Shown here: positions 4,516-5,592 of the stretch, in pieces | How the letters are laid out: every line of letters begins with the position of its first letter | Numbering within the stretch: position 1 is the first letter of the stretch | DNA from: Mycobacterium sp. | GTDB lineage: Bacteria; Actinomycetota; Actinomycetes; Mycobacteriales; Mycobacteriaceae | DNA: 5,592 nt | Direction: 5' to 3' | NCBI GenBank assembly: GCA_025965815.1 | Contig: JAOPWF010000557.1 | Location: 1 to 5,592 of the forward strand | Notes under the pieces: model-generated | Seen by the model: the letters and a program-made list of their open reading frames with translations, nothing else | Told to the model about the DNA's origin: nothing | Databases searched by the model: none | Made by a program: the position numbers and the translations under genes

Positions 4516-5558
4516 TCACCGTCGCAGGCAACCCCGTGCTGTCCACACCGGCCGGGCACAAGCTCGACGAGGTGCTGCCCCAACTCGACGCGATGATCTC
4601 GGTTGACCTGTGGCTCAACGAGACAACGCGGCACGCCGACGTCATCCTGCCCGGACTCTCGCCGCTGGAGCAGCCGCACCACGACGACCTGATCCTGCAG
4701 TTCGCCATCAACAGCGTCGCGAACTACTCGGCGCCGGTGTTCGCCAAGGACGACCCGGATCGCCCCGAGGAGTGGGAGATCCTGATCCGGCTCACCGGTC
4801 TGTGCACCGGCACACCCGCCGAGGACGTCGACGTGGCAGCCATCGACGACGGGTTCTTCGACTACATGGCCTTCACCCAGGGCCTGGACGGCGCCGCGAT
4901 CCGCCAGCACTACGACTCCGGTGGTCCCGAGCGAATCCTCGACCTGACGCTGCGGACCGGCCCGTTCGGCGACCGCTACGGCGAGAAGCCGGACGGCGTG
5001 ACACTGGAGAAACTGAAGGCTCGGCCGAACGGCATCAACTTCGGCCCGATGATCCCGCAGGTGCCGGCCATCCTCGGCACCCCGGACGGCAAGATCCGGC
5101 TGGCCCCGCAATATCTGCTAGACGACCTGCCCCGGCTCGCCGATCGGGTCACTCGCAGGCCCGACGAGCTGGTCCTGGTCAGCCGCCGACACCTGCGCTC
5201 AAACAACTCGTGGCTACATAACGTGCCCCCGTTGATGAAGGGCAGGGACCGCTGCACGCTGCTCATGCACACCGATGACGCGTTGCGGCGGGGACTTGCC
5301 ACCGGCGATCACGTGACGGTGTCATCGTCGGCGGGTCAGATCGACGTACCGGTGGAGGTCACCGACGCGATCAAGCCCGGCGTGGTGTCCATGCCGCACG
5401 GCTGGGGACACGGCAAGTCCGGAACCCGGATGGCGGTGGCCAACGGATCGCCCGGGGTGAACACCAATGTGCTGTCACCGCCGCGGTTCATCGACGAACC
5501 GTCCGGCAACGGCGCCCTGAACGGCATCCCCGTTACCGTCGCGCCCGCTGCGTACTGA
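4410..5558 (+). CDS. C-terminal half: second Mo-cofactor region and MGD-binding domain
   Basis: This is the downstream piece of the same oxidoreductase in the -1 frame, open from ATG 4410 (382 residues) and overlapping the upstream frame by 106 bases. It holds the rest of the catalytic domain (LKALITVAGNPVLSTPAG, MISVDLWLNETTRHADVILP, LSPLEQPHHDDL) and, from about residue 245 of this piece, the molydopterin dinucleotide-binding C-terminal barrel (LVLVSRRHLRSNNSWLHN, LMHTDDALRRGLATGDHV, GVVSMPHGWGHG). ATG 4410 has only CGGAG (4397-4401) upstream as a possible ribosome site. True homology begins at about 4423, so the start is more likely an accident of the frame than a real gene start. Independent translation would give a protein without the Fe-S cluster domain. 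Codon use matches the upstream half, as expected for one broken gene. Confidence 0.6.
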   Translation: MEDPVRGAKEVLGQAPVSCMVEEIATPGDGQLKALITVAGNPVLSTPAGHKLDEVLPQLDAMISVDLWLNETTRHADVILPGLSPLEQPHHDDLILQFAINSVANYSAPVFAKDDPDRPEEWEILIRLTGLCTGTPAEDVDVAAIDDGFFDYMAFTQGLDGAAIRQHYDSGGPERILDLTLRTGPFGDRYGEKPDGVTLEKLKARPNGINFGPMIPQVPAILGTPDGKIRLAPQYLLDDLPRLADRVTRRPDELVLVSRRHLRSNNSWLHNVPPLMKGRDRCTLLMHTDDALRRGLATGDHVTVSSSAGQIDVPVEVTDAIKPGVVSMPHGWGHGKSGTRMAVANGSPGVNTNVLSPPRFIDEPSGNGALNGIPVTVAPAAY

Positions 5559-5571
5559 AAGATACTGCGAC

Positions 5572-5592
5572 GTGGGAAAGAACGAACGCAGC
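5572..5592 (+). CDS. Possible first codons of a downstream gene, cut by window edge
   Basis: GTG 5572 opens a frame reading V-G-K-N-E-R-S to the right edge, 13 bases after the oxidoreductase stop. GATACT (5561-5566) just upstream resembles a -10 box and would give a leaderless transcript. No Shine-Dalgarno site or terminator is seen between the genes. Seven codons are too few to identify a product. Confidence 0.2.

Larger units (their letters stand above)
3307..5558 (+). pseudogene. Molybdopterin oxidoreductase, split by one-base frameshift
   Basis: Read with one base restored near 4421, this is a 750-residue oxidoreductase of the DMSO reductase superfamily (formate dehydrogenase/nitrate reductase type) carrying bis-MGD-Mo and one [4Fe-4S] cluster. 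Residues 1-372 are in one frame (3307-4422) and the rest in the -1 frame, ending at TGA 5556-5558. Both halves join without loss: ...PEFGRWKTR, then VRGAKEVLGQ. Restoring one G in the short run at 4421-4422 (CCCGG to CCCGGG) repairs it. Without repair translation stops at 4515, giving 402 residues with an aberrant Arg-rich tail. There is no Tat or Sec signal, so the enzyme would be cytoplasmic. The substrate cannot be told from sequence. It resembles the actinobacterial class to which I recall M. tuberculosis Rv0197 belonging. It is divergent from, and probably repressed by, the adjacent TetR. Either this is a true pseudogene or the base is a sequence error; I cannot tell which. Confidence 0.85.

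Noticed and set aside
4365..5111. Minus-strand open frame of about 248 codons
   Set aside because: It is antisense to conserved molybdopterin oxidoreductase sequence and has no independent features.
1..5592. Mobile element, CRISPR array, tRNA or rRNA
   Set aside because: Nothing seen: no transposase or integrase motifs, no spaced repeats of CRISPR type, no cloverleaf or rRNA-like conserved stretches.

Overview
The window is high-GC DNA with strongly GC-ending codons, GTG/TTG starts, TANNNT-type -10 boxes and two TetR-family regulators in under 2 kb. This fits an actinomycete, most likely a mycobacterium or close relative. That placement is inferred from base composition and protein style, not from a search.

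Layout. (1) 1-936, plus strand: the 3' four-fifths of an rtcB-type RNA ligase gene, cut by the left edge. It overlaps by one base a 39-codon gene for a single-pass membrane peptide (936-1055). (2) 1056-1453: about 400 bases without a convincing gene, holding a possible short ORF or remnant and an 8-bp tandem repeat. (3) 1454-2041, plus strand: an intact TetR-family regulator. (4) 2042-2615: a decayed segment. Its right part (2286-2615, minus strand) is the C-terminal remnant of an aldehyde dehydrogenase that has lost its N-terminal two-thirds, about 30 internal residues and a conserved Glu. Its left part (2042-2285) is unassigned. (5) 3258-2626, minus strand: a second intact TetR-family regulator. 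(6) 3259-3306: a 48-bp divergent promoter region with a near-perfect 12-1-12 palindrome. (7) 3307-5558, plus strand: a molybdopterin/[4Fe-4S] oxidoreductase of the DMSO reductase superfamily, about 750 residues if intact, but split by a one-base frameshift near 4421. (8) 5572 to the right edge: possibly the first codons of another gene.

How the parts work together. The clearest regulatory unit is the divergent pair tetR (2626-3258) / molybdopterin oxidoreductase (3307-5558). The palindrome touches the regulator's own start codon and overlaps the oxidoreductase -10 box, so one TetR dimer (or pair of dimers) bound there should repress both genes. The oxidoreductase appears inactivated by the frameshift, unless that is a sequence error. 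Together with the aldehyde dehydrogenase remnant it suggests a catabolic or redox locus that is decaying. The rtcB end is a separate RNA-repair unit. No mobile element, CRISPR array, tRNA or rRNA is visible, and I see no convincing wholly new system. The best leads are the operator, the frameshift and the small membrane peptide coupled to rtcB.
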